Of a stretch of DNA of 64,000 nucleotides, positions 16,635 to 25,385 are shown in pieces; position 1 is the first letter of the stretch, and each line of letters starts with the position of its first letter. This DNA comes from Verrucomicrobiales bacterium (GTDB lineage Bacteria; Verrucomicrobiota; Verrucomicrobiia; Verrucomicrobiales; DEV007), in NCBI GenBank assembly GCA_016795505.1, contig JAEUHH010000011.1, positions 1 through 64,000 on the forward strand, given 5' to 3'. Under the pieces are notes generated by a model. That model had not been told where the DNA came from. It saw only the letters and a list, made by a program, of their open reading frames with translations, and did no database searches. A program made the position numbers and the translations under genes.

Positions 16635-18539
16635 ATGAGCGATTCCCTCCCCATCATCGGCATTGACCTCGGCACCACCCACTCGCTCGTCGGTGTGGTG
16701 GATGCCGGGTTTCCCATTTTGCTGGCCGACTCGGGCGGCGACCGCCTGCTGCCGTCGGTCGTCCACTATCAGCCTGACGGATCGGCCCCACTCACCGGCC
16801 AACCCGCCGCCCGGATGCGGGCACGTCACCCCAGCCGCACCATCGGCTCGGTGAAGCGTCTCATGGGCCGGCGATTCGATGAACTCGCACCTGACGACAC
16901 GGCTGATCTCGGTTACCGGGTCGTGGCCAGCCCCTCCGGCCGGGCCGCCATCGATCCCGGCGCCGGGGATAACCGCCAGATTTCTCCCGAGGAGGTCTCC
17001 TCAGAGATCCTGCGAGCACTGAAAGACCGGGCCGAGGAGGCGCTCGAACTCGCCCCCGGATCGCTGACCCGCGCCGTGATCACGGTTCCGGCTTACTTCA
17101 ATGACGGACAGCGCAACGCCACCAAACGGGCCGGCGAACTGGCCGGTCTAACCGTCGAGCGCATCCTCAACGAACCGACCGCCGCCGCCCTCGCCTACGG
17201 TCTCGACAAACTCGACGAGCGCAGCCGCGTCGCCGTCTATGATCTCGGCGGCGGCACCTTCGATCTTTCCATCCTTGAACTGCGCGACGGCGTCTTCCAG
17301 GTCATCGCCACCGACGGCGACACCCGACTCGGAGGTGACGACCTCGACGCAGCCCTGGCCGACTGGCTGCGGGAGAAAATGGACCTGCCCGACCCGCTCG
17401 ATGCCATTCAGCAGACCACCCTGCTGGCCGAGTCCCGTCGGGCAAAGGAGGCTCTCAGCACTGTCGCCTCGGTCACGGTGTCCCTGCCCTTTTTCGACGG
17501 CCCGCGGAGCTACTCGACCGAAGTCAGCCGCGAGGAATTCGAAGCGATCGCCCGGCCATGGATCGACCGGACCCGCGCCCACTGCCTGCGCGCGCTGGGC
17601 GCGGCGGGGTGCCTCGCGGTTTCCGATCCAACCCTGTTTGATCGGCGATCCAACCCTGTTTCATCGGAAATCACCGGCATCGACCGGGTCATCCTCGTCG
17701 GCGGCAGCACGCGCATCCCGCTGGTGCGGCAGATCGTCGCAGAGATTTTCGGCCGGGAGCCGGATGTCTCGCAGCATCCCGACGAGGCGGTCGCGCTCGG
17801 CGCCGCCATTCAGGCCGGCATCCTCTGCGGCCGGGTGCGGCAGGTGCTGCTGCTCGATGTGACGCCGCTGTCGCTCGGCATCGAGACTTTCGGTGGCTTG
17901 ATGAATGTCATCATCCCGCGCAATACGACGATCCCGGCAAAAGCCGGTGAGATGTTCACCAATGCGATCGCCGATCAGGCTTCCATGCTGGTCCGGGTGC
18001 TTCAGGGCGAGCGGGAGATGGCCCGCGACAACTGGGAGCTGGGGCGCATCACCCTTGACTTCCCCCCCGGCCCGAAAGGCAGCGCGCGCGTCGGCGTGCA
18101 ATTTTCCATCGATGCCGACGGCATTCTCACCGTGCTGGCTCGCGACACCGCCACCCAGACGGACCGCGTGCTGGAGATCCGGGATTCGGCGGTGGATGTG
18201 GACGACGCACGGGTGGAGGAGATGATCGCGGAGTCGGTCGATCATGCGTTTGCCGACATGAACGAGCGGGTCTGGACGGAGGCCCGCCTGAAAAGCGAGG
18301 AATTGCTCCCAGCCGTGGAACTGGCCCTGGCCCAGGCGGGCGATGCCCTGACGCCAGAGGAAATGGCCGCAATCAAATCCGCTGCCACAGCAGTGCGCGA
18401 ACTGCTGGCCGATCCCGGCCTGCCGGCCCAGCGCCTGCGGATGGCGAATCAGTCCCTCGATGACGCCACGGAGACGCTGGCCGCCATTCTGGTGGAGCGG
18501 GCGCTCGAAAGAGCCCTCGGGGCCGGATTGGGGGCGTAA
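16635..18539 (+). CDS. Hsp70-family chaperone (HscA/DnaK-like) with repeat-encoded insertion
   Basis: 634 residues from the ATG at 16635 (upstream frame is not conserved). The nucleotide-binding domain is complete: [68 protein letters not shown]. The linker and substrate domain start at [14 protein letters not shown], and the lid is shorter than DnaK's and lacks the usual acidic tail, so it is closer to HscA/HscC size. Just before VILVGGSTR there is an extra segment of about 18 residues (about 331-348, [15 protein letters not shown] and flanks) encoded by two 22-bp GATC palindrome units at 17625-17667. No isc or dnaJ/grpE genes are adjacent. Confidence 0.9.
   Translation: MSDSLPIIGIDLGTTHSLVGVVDAGFPILLADSGGDRLLPSVVHYQPDGSAPLTGQPAARMRARHPSRTIGSVKRLMGRRFDELAPDDTADLGYRVVASPSGRAAIDPGAGDNRQISPEEVSSEILRALKDRAEEALELAPGSLTRAVITVPAYFNDGQRNATKRAGELAGLTVERILNEPTAAALAYGLDKLDERSRVAVYDLGGGTFDLSILELRDGVFQVIATDGDTRLGGDDLDAALADWLREKMDLPDPLDAIQQTTLLAESRRAKEALSTVASVTVSLPFFDGPRSYSTEVSREEFEAIARPWIDRTRAHCLRALGAAGCLAVSDPTLFDRRSNPVSSEITGIDRVILVGGSTRIPLVRQIVAEIFGREPDVSQHPDEAVALGAAIQAGILCGRVRQVLLLDVTPLSLGIETFGGLMNVIIPRNTTIPAKAGEMFTNAIADQASMLVRVLQGEREMARDNWELGRITLDFPPGPKGSARVGVQFSIDADGILTVLARDTATQTDRVLEIRDSAVDVDDARVEEMIAESVDHAFADMNERVWTEARLKSEELLPAVELALAQAGDALTPEEMAAIKSAATAVRELLADPGLPAQRLRMANQSLDDATETLAAILVERALERALGAGLGA
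17625..17667. repeat. 22-bp GATC palindrome array, locus 2 (two units, inside hsp70)
   Basis: Units GATCCAACCCTGTTTGATCG at 17625 and GATCCAACCCTGTTTCATCG at 17647, 22 bases apart, lie in frame inside the Hsp70 gene. They encode most of an insertion absent from DnaK/HscA at the loop before VILVGGSTR. The asymmetric centre ACCCTGT is the reverse orientation of the ACAGGGT form at 43484. Confidence 0.9.
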
Positions 18540-18558
18540 ATTCCGGCGGTTTCTGTCA

Positions 18559-18572
18559 TTTTTTTGTCACGG
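18559..18572 (+). promoter_or_regulatory. Motif TTTTTTTGTCACGG upstream of the cyclase-repeat gene
   Basis: Lies about 135 bases before the start at 18705. A near-identical TTTTTTGTCACAAA lies on the minus strand about 122 bases before the paralogous gene starting at 45639, and TTGTCACGAAAAT lies 64 bases before the gene at 45891. The shared sequence and distance suggest a common promoter or regulator site; TTGTCA could be a -35 element but no convincing -10 was found at standard spacing. Confidence 0.35.
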
Positions 18573-18704
18573 AAAATTCGGTTTTGAGGCAATATCCGTC
18601 TGAAATATCGGGGAACCCGCTTTCACCACCCTTAGTGGAGAGAGCGCGTGTCCCCTGACTGACGCCCCCTGCTCGTTTCCATCCGCTAGTTCCTTCCCCC
18701 CACC

Positions 18705-20930
18705 ATGGCCCAAGAAATCGCCCTCCTCGAAAAAGCGCTTCAAGCGTCGCCCAGCAATTGGCAGGTCCGCCGGTCGCTCGCGACTTTTTATGTGAATCAC
18801 GATCGCAGTGCCGATGCGGCGCGCCTGATGCTGGAAGCGCCGTCCATCCCCGCGGGAGAGAAAGATCAGGTCTTCGCGGCGCAATTGATGGCCGAAACAG
18901 ATGCCGGTGCTGCTCACCGCCTGCTCGACGCCTTTCTGGAGGAAAATCCGGCCAGCGGACAGGGACATCTGCTGAAAGGCCGGCTTTTCCGGGCCGCCGG
19001 CGATGCCGCCAGTGCCGAGTCGCATTTCACCGTGGCCGCCATTCTCGATCCCTCGATCGATATCGCGGCGGAACTGGCCACCTCCAAGGACGAGTCGATC
19101 GCCGTGATGGAGGTGGTCGAGGAAGAACCCGCCGCCGAAGTCGTGGCCGCCGTTGTCTCCGATTCCCAGCCCGAGCCGGTGGCGGAAGTGGTCGCCGTCC
19201 CGGCACCGGTGCCCCTGACGCCCCGTCCCCTGGCTCCGCCTCCGGCCGCCGCGGAAGCGACGCCCCCGCCGCCCGCGCCCGCTTCTCCTCCCGAGTCGAT
19301 CGCCGTCCCCGAGCCAGCCGCTGTCGCCGTACCGGCGGCAGCCCCGGTCATCGCAGCTCCCTCGCCAGCCATTGCCGCGCCCATGGCGGTCGTGCCTTCG
19401 CTGGTGGACGAAGCCGACGCGGAGGTCGTCACCTACGACGAAAACGGCGAACCGATGACCGGGGTGCGGTCGCTGGTGATCGAAGAGGGCGGTGAGATGA
19501 TCCACGCCCACGAGAAAAAGGCGGACACCAAGGAGAAACTGTCTGCCATCACCACGGCCATCGTGGTCCACCTCGTCATCGGTCTGCTCGCGACGCTTTA
19601 CGCGGTCTCGGTGCCCCGTCAGGAACCGCCGCTCATCGCCGCCGTGGCCACCAACGACACGGGCGAGGAGAGCATGCAGAACCAGACGGTGACCAAGATG
19701 CAGCAGCGCACCGCGCAGGCGGTGGCAACGGCGACTCCGGTGGTCAGCGCGGCCGGCTTTTCGAACATCGCCATTCCCCAGGTCGACATGTCCTCGAATC
19801 TCACCATGGTGAGTATGTCCGACGGCGACACCGGCATCGGCATGTCGATGAGCGGTTTCGGCGATGTGTCGAACATGGGCGCCATCCCGCCGGCGATGCG
19901 CTCGCGATGCAGCATGTCCGAGCGGATGAAGCGTCTGCGCGAAAGCGGCGGCGAAGACCGTGCGGAGAAGGCGGTGCGAAATGCCCTCGAATTCCTCGCC
20001 AGCAAGCAGAATGAAAACGGCTCCTTCGGGAAGAAATACTATCCAGCGATGACCGGTCTCACCCTGCTGGCTTTCCTGGGCCATTGTGAAACGCCGGAAT
20101 CGCCGAAATTTGGCGAAGCCGTCGTCGGCTCGGCACTTTACCTGATGGAGGTCGCCAAGAAGAACGACGGTCTGATGTGGAATGGTGAAGGCGGCAACCA
20201 TCAGGCCTACGAACACGCCATCGCCACCTACGCTCTGTGTGAGCTGTTCACCATGACCAAGGAGAGTGGCAAGCCGGTGCCCGGCTTGGAGTCGATTCTG
20301 AAAAGGGCCGTCGACCGCATCGTCGAAGGCCAGACCAAGGGTGGAGGCTGGGCCTATGGTTACGCCCAGAACCCTGAAGCCGACGACATGTCCGTGGCCG
20401 GCTGGCAGATCCAGGCCCTGAAGGCGGCTTACAACACTGGCAAGCGCTTTTCCGGCGTAGAGAAGTCGCTCGACAAGGCCATGGAATACATGAAGAGCAT
20501 CCAGGACGCCAAGGGCGCCTTCAAATACCGCCCCAAAGATGCCGATGGCAAACCCACCCTCACGGGCGCGGCTCTGCTCGGCATGCAAATCTGGAACGAA
20601 ATGGAATCGGCCGAGTACAAGAAAGGCATGGCTTATCTGACACAGGCCTATGCCAATCCGGCACCGGGCACCAATTTCTACGCGCCCTATTACAATACCC
20701 AGGCCTTCTTCCTGCATGGCGGAACCGAGTGGGAGACTTACAACAAGAAGTTCGCCCCGAAGCTCCTCGATGCGCAGAACCCCGATGGTTCCTGGACCAA
20801 GGATGGCGTGGGCGGTCACGGCGCCGAGGACGCCCTGATCATGAACACGACCTGGGGTTGCCTGATGTTGGAGGTTTATTACCGCTACCTGCCCACCACG
20901 GACAAGGTGCAGGGCTTGAAACCGCGATGA
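18705..20930 (+). CDS. Membrane protein with TPR-like N terminus, one TM helix and squalene-cyclase-like repeats
   Basis: 741 residues. Residues 1-125 are a helical-repeat region (IALLEKALQASPSNWQVRRS, YVNHDRSADAARLMLEAP). A Pro/Ala/Val-rich linker follows (about 130-260), then a signature HAHEKKADTKEKLSA and a transmembrane helix near 282-303. Residues 400-741 form a prenyltransferase/squalene-oxidase-type alpha/alpha barrel with repeated motifs (FLASKQNENGSFG, GGGWAYGYAQNPEADDMSV, LLDAQNPDGSWTKDG). It probably is a scaffold or binding domain outside the membrane rather than a true cyclase: the DxDD motif was not found. The first two-thirds of the layout is shared with the genes at 21042 and 45639. 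Confidence 0.8.
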   Translation: MAQEIALLEKALQASPSNWQVRRSLATFYVNHDRSADAARLMLEAPSIPAGEKDQVFAAQLMAETDAGAAHRLLDAFLEENPASGQGHLLKGRLFRAAGDAASAESHFTVAAILDPSIDIAAELATSKDESIAVMEVVEEEPAAEVVAAVVSDSQPEPVAEVVAVPAPVPLTPRPLAPPPAAAEATPPPPAPASPPESIAVPEPAAVAVPAAAPVIAAPSPAIAAPMAVVPSLVDEADAEVVTYDENGEPMTGVRSLVIEEGGEMIHAHEKKADTKEKLSAITTAIVVHLVIGLLATLYAVSVPRQEPPLIAAVATNDTGEESMQNQTVTKMQQRTAQAVATATPVVSAAGFSNIAIPQVDMSSNLTMVSMSDGDTGIGMSMSGFGDVSNMGAIPPAMRSRCSMSERMKRLRESGGEDRAEKAVRNALEFLASKQNENGSFGKKYYPAMTGLTLLAFLGHCETPESPKFGEAVVGSALYLMEVAKKNDGLMWNGEGGNHQAYEHAIATYALCELFTMTKESGKPVPGLESILKRAVDRIVEGQTKGGGWAYGYAQNPEADDMSVAGWQIQALKAAYNTGKRFSGVEKSLDKAMEYMKSIQDAKGAFKYRPKDADGKPTLTGAALLGMQIWNEMESAEYKKGMAYLTQAYANPAPGTNFYAPYYNTQAFFLHGGTEWETYNKKFAPKLLDAQNPDGSWTKDGVGGHGAEDALIMNTTWGCLMLEVYYRYLPTTDKVQGLKPR

Positions 20931-21041
20931 GTCCGGTATCCCCGTTTTTCCCCGCTCCGGACACCCCGGTCGGAACCCAGATCCCACCGATGTAACTGAT
21001 GGCTAGGGGCCGGTTTCAACCGGACGCCGAGGAACCTGACC

Positions 21042-23030
21042 ATGGCTGACGACGAAACCACCCTGACAGAAGCGCTGATCGACCGACCGGAAGACTGGAT
21101 CAGTCGGATCGGCCTTCTGGAATGTCTGCTCAACCGGGGTGATACATCGGGAGCGGCCCGGCTGCTCTATGAGGCACCCACGGCGGTAGATGACGAGGCG
21201 CAACTCCAGGAAGTCATCGCTCGCACGCAGCATGTGCCCGAACTGGCCGCCGCCCTGCGCCAGACCCTGGCGTGGTTCATCGGAGCGAATCCCCAGTCCG
21301 GCCTGGCCCGGTTGCTTCAGGCACGCATCACCTACCGCTCTGGCGATTTTGAGACGGCGCTGGCCCAATACCGCACGGCGCGACGGCTGGATGCCTCGCT
21401 GTCTGATTCCGACCTGGAATTGCTCAATCAGGCCGCCCTCGCCCGGGTGGCGGCTTCGGTGGTCCCGGCAGCGGCCAAGTCGGGGGCCCGAAGCACTCCC
21501 CAACCGGTTCTGCCCGCGCAGTCGCCGCGGAGATTCCCCGTTCCCGTCCCGCCCAAGCCTGCGGCACCCGAGCCGGAGCCAGTGCCAGCAGCAGAGGCAG
21601 CCACGATTTTCGCACCAGCCGACACTCCACCGGCGGCCATTGCTCCCCAAGAGGAGCTGATTTCGCCCGAGGCAACTGAGCTGACCGAGCTTTCTCACGA
21701 TTCTCACGAAATCGAGGCCCCATCCACCCCCGAGGAGCCCGCGCCGTCCTCGACCGGGCCGGTCGCTGAGGACGAGCCGGCTCCCTCAGATTCGGAGAAG
21801 GCGGAAACGTCTGCCACAGCTCCCTCGATCGACATGGCAGCCGACTCCGGTCCAGCCATCGCCGAGGCCAAAACGGGTTCTGGAGCCGCTTCGGAGTCCC
21901 ACGTGGAACTCATCGTCACCGAGGGCGAGATCGCGCACGCACACTCGAAAGACCCGGATACGCGCGAGAAACTCACCGCCGTGATCGTGGCCATCGCCGC
22001 CCATTTGGCCGCGGGAATCGCCTTTGCGCTGCTGGTGGTCTCCCAGGCCCGGGAAACTCCGCCGCAGATGATTTCTTCCCAAATTTCGGAAGCCGCCGAA
22101 CAACCGACCGACCGGCCCAAGGTGGAGAAGATCCAGCCCGCCTCGATGCCAATGGCCGGCACGCCGGCTCCAATCCTTTCGGCGAATGCGTTTTCCAGTG
22201 TGGCGATGCCGCAGATCGAAGCTCCTCTGTCCACCACGAATCCCCTCGGTCTGGGAGACGCCTTCGGCCCCAGCCTGTCTCTCGGCGTGGGCAAGTCGGG
22301 CGGCGCGGTTTCCTTTTTCGGTTCCAAAGCCAAGTCCAAGAAGCTCGTCTTCGTGGTCGACTTCTCGGCATCCATGGGTGGATCGAAGGATGAATTGATG
22401 CGGAAGGAACTCACCAAATCGATCCGCGCCCTGCCCACCGGCGTGCAGTATCAAGTGATCCTCTTCGCGGGCCCGGCTTGGTATGCCGGTCAGAAAGTGG
22501 GCGTCTCCGCAATGAATGACAAATGGGTCGCGAACGTGGTGCAGGACGGCTCCCAACGGCACGTGTGGTACGAGGGATGGGACGAGAAGGAGCGCCACAC
22601 CGGGAATCTGATGACGGCTCTCTACCACTACGCCGAGGGCCAGGATCGCCTGCCGCGGGCCAGCTACATCTCGGCGAACCGGGCCGCGATTGACAGAACG
22701 ATCAAACAAATCGAGGACACGCCGCTGGTTTACGGAACCGACTGGCGGTGGCCGCTGCGCATGGCGATGAATCTGCGGCCGGACACCATTTTCTTCATGA
22801 CCGACGGTGCCTTCACCACTGGCAACGGCGTCAGCAAAAAGGAGATGATCGACGAGCTGCTGGACTACAACCGCAAGATGGGCAATGCCCGGATCAACAC
22901 CATCTGCATGATGGTGCTCCAGGCCCGCGAAGAATTGGAGCAACTGGCCGACGGCAGCCGCGGCGAGTTCACCCTCGTGCAGCAGGACGGCACCGTGGTG
23001 CGGGGCGGCGCACTCGACCGGGTCGATTGA
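21042..23030 (+). CDS. Membrane protein with TPR-like N terminus, one TM helix and von Willebrand A domain
   Basis: 662 residues. The N terminus (TLTEALIDRPEDWISRIGLL, RGDTSGAARLLYEAP) matches the helical region of the gene just upstream. After a Pro/Glu-rich linker comes HAHSKDPDTREKLTA and a transmembrane helix near 312-334. The C-terminal vWA domain begins near 434 with KLVFVVDFSASMGGSKDE, an intact DxSxS metal site, and contains FFMTDGAFTTGNG. vWA domains bind proteins through a metal ion; the target is unknown. It follows the cyclase-repeat gene by 111 bases, probably in one operon. Start ATG has a GAGGAA sequence upstream. Confidence 0.82.
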   Translation: MADDETTLTEALIDRPEDWISRIGLLECLLNRGDTSGAARLLYEAPTAVDDEAQLQEVIARTQHVPELAAALRQTLAWFIGANPQSGLARLLQARITYRSGDFETALAQYRTARRLDASLSDSDLELLNQAALARVAASVVPAAAKSGARSTPQPVLPAQSPRRFPVPVPPKPAAPEPEPVPAAEAATIFAPADTPPAAIAPQEELISPEATELTELSHDSHEIEAPSTPEEPAPSSTGPVAEDEPAPSDSEKAETSATAPSIDMAADSGPAIAEAKTGSGAASESHVELIVTEGEIAHAHSKDPDTREKLTAVIVAIAAHLAAGIAFALLVVSQARETPPQMISSQISEAAEQPTDRPKVEKIQPASMPMAGTPAPILSANAFSSVAMPQIEAPLSTTNPLGLGDAFGPSLSLGVGKSGGAVSFFGSKAKSKKLVFVVDFSASMGGSKDELMRKELTKSIRALPTGVQYQVILFAGPAWYAGQKVGVSAMNDKWVANVVQDGSQRHVWYEGWDEKERHTGNLMTALYHYAEGQDRLPRASYISANRAAIDRTIKQIEDTPLVYGTDWRWPLRMAMNLRPDTIFFMTDGAFTTGNGVSKKEMIDELLDYNRKMGNARINTICMMVLQAREELEQLADGSRGEFTLVQQDGTVVRGGALDRVD

Positions 23031-23077
23031 CGACTCCGCCAGCCGGGCGCATCGTTCGGAGAGCCACTCGTTCAGTC

Positions 23078-23671
23078 ATGTCCCTCCGTCTCGAAAATTT
23101 CCACGGTCCCGATCTGGAACCCCATCTCGACGCCCTAGGTGCCCTCCGCATCGCCGTATTCCGTGAGTATCCCTATCTCTACGACGGCACACTCGACTAC
23201 GAACGAGCCTACCTGAGAACCTATCTGGACTCGCCCCGCAGCCTGGTGGTGCTGGCTTTCGACGGAGACTCCGTAGTCGGCGCCACGACCTGCGTGCCCA
23301 TGGCGGACGAGGGGCCGGAATTCCGCGCTCCCTTCGAGGCGGCGAGCTACGACATCGGTGGCATCTGCTACTTTGGTGAATCCATCCTGCTGCCATCCTA
23401 CCGAGGCCATGGCATCGGCAAGGCCTTCTTTGATCGTCGCGAAGACCACGCCCGCACCCTCCCCGGACTGCGGCACACCACTTTCTGCGCCGTCGACCGG
23501 CCCGACAGCCATCCGCTCCGACCGGCGGACTATCGGACGCTCGACGCCTTCTGGATCAGCCGCGGTTACAAGCGCCGCCCCGAACTGCGGTGCGAATTCC
23601 ACTGGAAGGAAATCGGCGAGACCGAATCCACCGGCAAGAAGCTCACCTTCTGGGTGAAAGAGTGGACCTGA
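23078..23671 (+). CDS. GNAT-family N-acetyltransferase
   Basis: 197 residues from the ATG at 23078, 47 bases after the vWA gene. The acetyl-CoA binding motif is LPSYRGHGIGKAFFDRREDHA (R/QxxGxG/A type), preceded by the beta strands SLVVLAFDGDSVVGATTCVPM. The C-terminal part RGYKRRPELRCEFHWKEIGE completes the fold. It is full-length for a single GNAT domain. Substrate unknown. It converges on the RNase G gene, which ends 45 bases downstream. Confidence 0.8.
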   Translation: MSLRLENFHGPDLEPHLDALGALRIAVFREYPYLYDGTLDYERAYLRTYLDSPRSLVVLAFDGDSVVGATTCVPMADEGPEFRAPFEAASYDIGGICYFGESILLPSYRGHGIGKAFFDRREDHARTLPGLRHTTFCAVDRPDSHPLRPADYRTLDAFWISRGYKRRPELRCEFHWKEIGETESTGKKLTFWVKEWT

Positions 23672-23716
23672 CAGCCCAACTCTTTCCCCCTGCCGATTTT
23701 CCACTGCCCGTGACCG

Positions 23717-25282
23717 TCAGCTGGTGACCTCCTGACCCGTCTTGGGATCGAGAAAGACCAACTGCTCCCGGTGGAAGGTGGGATCGCTGCGGAAAGTCAG
23801 TCGGGCGTGGTTGCGCCGCTCCAGCTCGACCAGCAGTTCGCTGTCCTTGGTGCGGAGTCGCTCCAACACGTCCGGGTGGACGATCACGATGAGTTCGTGC
23901 AGGCGGTCGCGGTGATTGGCGAAAAGGGCTGAGATCCGCCGCTGCAATTCGACGCTCATTGAGGTGGCCGATTTCACCACTCCGCGGCCCTGGCAGTAGT
24001 GGCAATTCTCGTTCACCGTCACACTGAGGCTCTCGCTGAGCCGTTGGCGCGTCATCTCCATGAGACCCAGCTGGGAGATCGGCAACACCTGGGTCTTGGC
24101 GCGGTCCCGCTTGAGCCGGTCCTTCATCGCCTTGTAGACCTGTTGCTGATCCTTGCGGTTCTTCATGTCGATGAAGTCGACCACGATGATCCCGCCGATG
24201 TTGCGCAGCCGCAGTTGCCGCGCCACTTCCACCGCCGCTTCGACGTTGGTTTGCAGGATCATTTTGTCCTGATTCTTGGCGCGGCCGGTGTTCACGTCAA
24301 TGGCGATGAGCGCCTCGGTCTCGTCGATCACGAGGTAGCCGCCGCTGGGCAGCCACACCTGTCGGTAGAAGGCATCGTCAATCTGCCGCTGAATGCCGAG
24401 TTTCTCGAAGATGGGCTGCTGGGTCTGAAAGTGGGTGATGCGGTTGCGGGAGCGTCGGGAGATGATTCCGGCCAATTCGCGCATCCGTTCGGCCGCCTCG
24501 GCATTGTCGCAGAGGACTTCGTCGATCTCCTCGGTGAGAAAGTCCCGCACCGTGCGCTCGATCAGATCCGGCTCGCGGAAGGCACACACCGGCGCCCGAT
24601 TCGACTTGGCCACTTCTTCGATCTCACGCCACTGGTCCACCAGAATGCTCAGGTCCCTCACGAAGTAGCGGTATTTCTGACCGGATGACACCGTTCGCAG
24701 GATGATACCCATGTTTTCCGGGACGGTCAGCTTCTCCATCAGCTTGCGCAGCCGGGTACGCTCCTTGGGGTCTTCGATCTTCCGGGAGATGCCGAACTGG
24801 TCATTGCGGGGCATCAGCACCATGTAGCGGCCTGCCAGAGAGATGTTGGTGGTGATACGCGGTCCCTTGGTCCCGATCGGCCCCTTCGTCACCTGCACCA
24901 GCACTTCCGAGCCGACGGGATACAGGTCGGGAATGTCCTTCGCCTGGATCCGCTTCTGGCTCTTTTTCTTTCCGGATCGATGGATCTCCTCGAGCCCGGC
25001 ATCGAGCGCCTCGGGGATCGCATCCCAAAAGTGAAGAAACGCGTTCTTTTCGATCCCGATGTCCACGAACATGGCCTTCAGGCCCGGCTCGATGTTCCGG
25101 ACCACACCCTTGAAGATCGAGCCGACGATGTTCGTGTCGTCGGTGCGCTCGACGTTGTATTCCTCGAGCGATCCATTCTCCAGCAGCGCGACCCGGGTCT
25201 CCAGTTTTTCACAGTTGAGGACGATCTTGTTGCCATCGGTCAGTTTCTTGGGACCGAACCATCTACGAATTTTGCTTAACAT
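23717..25282 (-). CDS. rng: Ribonuclease G/E family endoribonuclease
   Basis: 521 residues, the size of RNase G without the long RNase E scaffold tail. The S1 RNA-binding domain is at about 35-125 (FKGVVRNIEPGLKAMFVDIGIEKNAFLHF). The catalytic DNase I-like domain holds the metal-binding aspartates in IAIDVNTGRAK and VVDFIDMKNRKDQQQV. The zinc-link CHYCQGRG near residue 430 has the two cysteines for dimerisation. It processes and decays RNA in the cytoplasm. It follows the mre/mrdA cluster on the same strand, as cafA/rng follows mreBCD in many proteobacteria. Confidence 0.93.
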   Translation of the reverse strand: MLSKIRRWFGPKKLTDGNKIVLNCEKLETRVALLENGSLEEYNVERTDDTNIVGSIFKGVVRNIEPGLKAMFVDIGIEKNAFLHFWDAIPEALDAGLEEIHRSGKKKSQKRIQAKDIPDLYPVGSEVLVQVTKGPIGTKGPRITTNISLAGRYMVLMPRNDQFGISRKIEDPKERTRLRKLMEKLTVPENMGIILRTVSSGQKYRYFVRDLSILVDQWREIEEVAKSNRAPVCAFREPDLIERTVRDFLTEEIDEVLCDNAEAAERMRELAGIISRRSRNRITHFQTQQPIFEKLGIQRQIDDAFYRQVWLPSGGYLVIDETEALIAIDVNTGRAKNQDKMILQTNVEAAVEVARQLRLRNIGGIIVVDFIDMKNRKDQQQVYKAMKDRLKRDRAKTQVLPISQLGLMEMTRQRLSESLSVTVNENCHYCQGRGVVKSATSMSVELQRRISALFANHRDRLHELIVIVHPDVLERLRTKDSELLVELERRNHARLTFRSDPTFHREQLVFLDPKTGQEVTS

Positions 25283-25385
25283 GATTCAAAAGAAGTTGTT
25301 GGATTGAGCTGCGTGTCCGCCTCTCTCTTCCGGCTGTCCGGTCGGTCTCCCGTCCGTAAATTTCCGTGTCCTTGCACATAAAGGT

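Noticed and set aside
18567-20987. An 806-codon minus-strand frame over the cyclase-repeat gene
   Set aside because: Antisense shadow; composition (His/Arg/Gly-rich) and lack of motifs do not support a gene.
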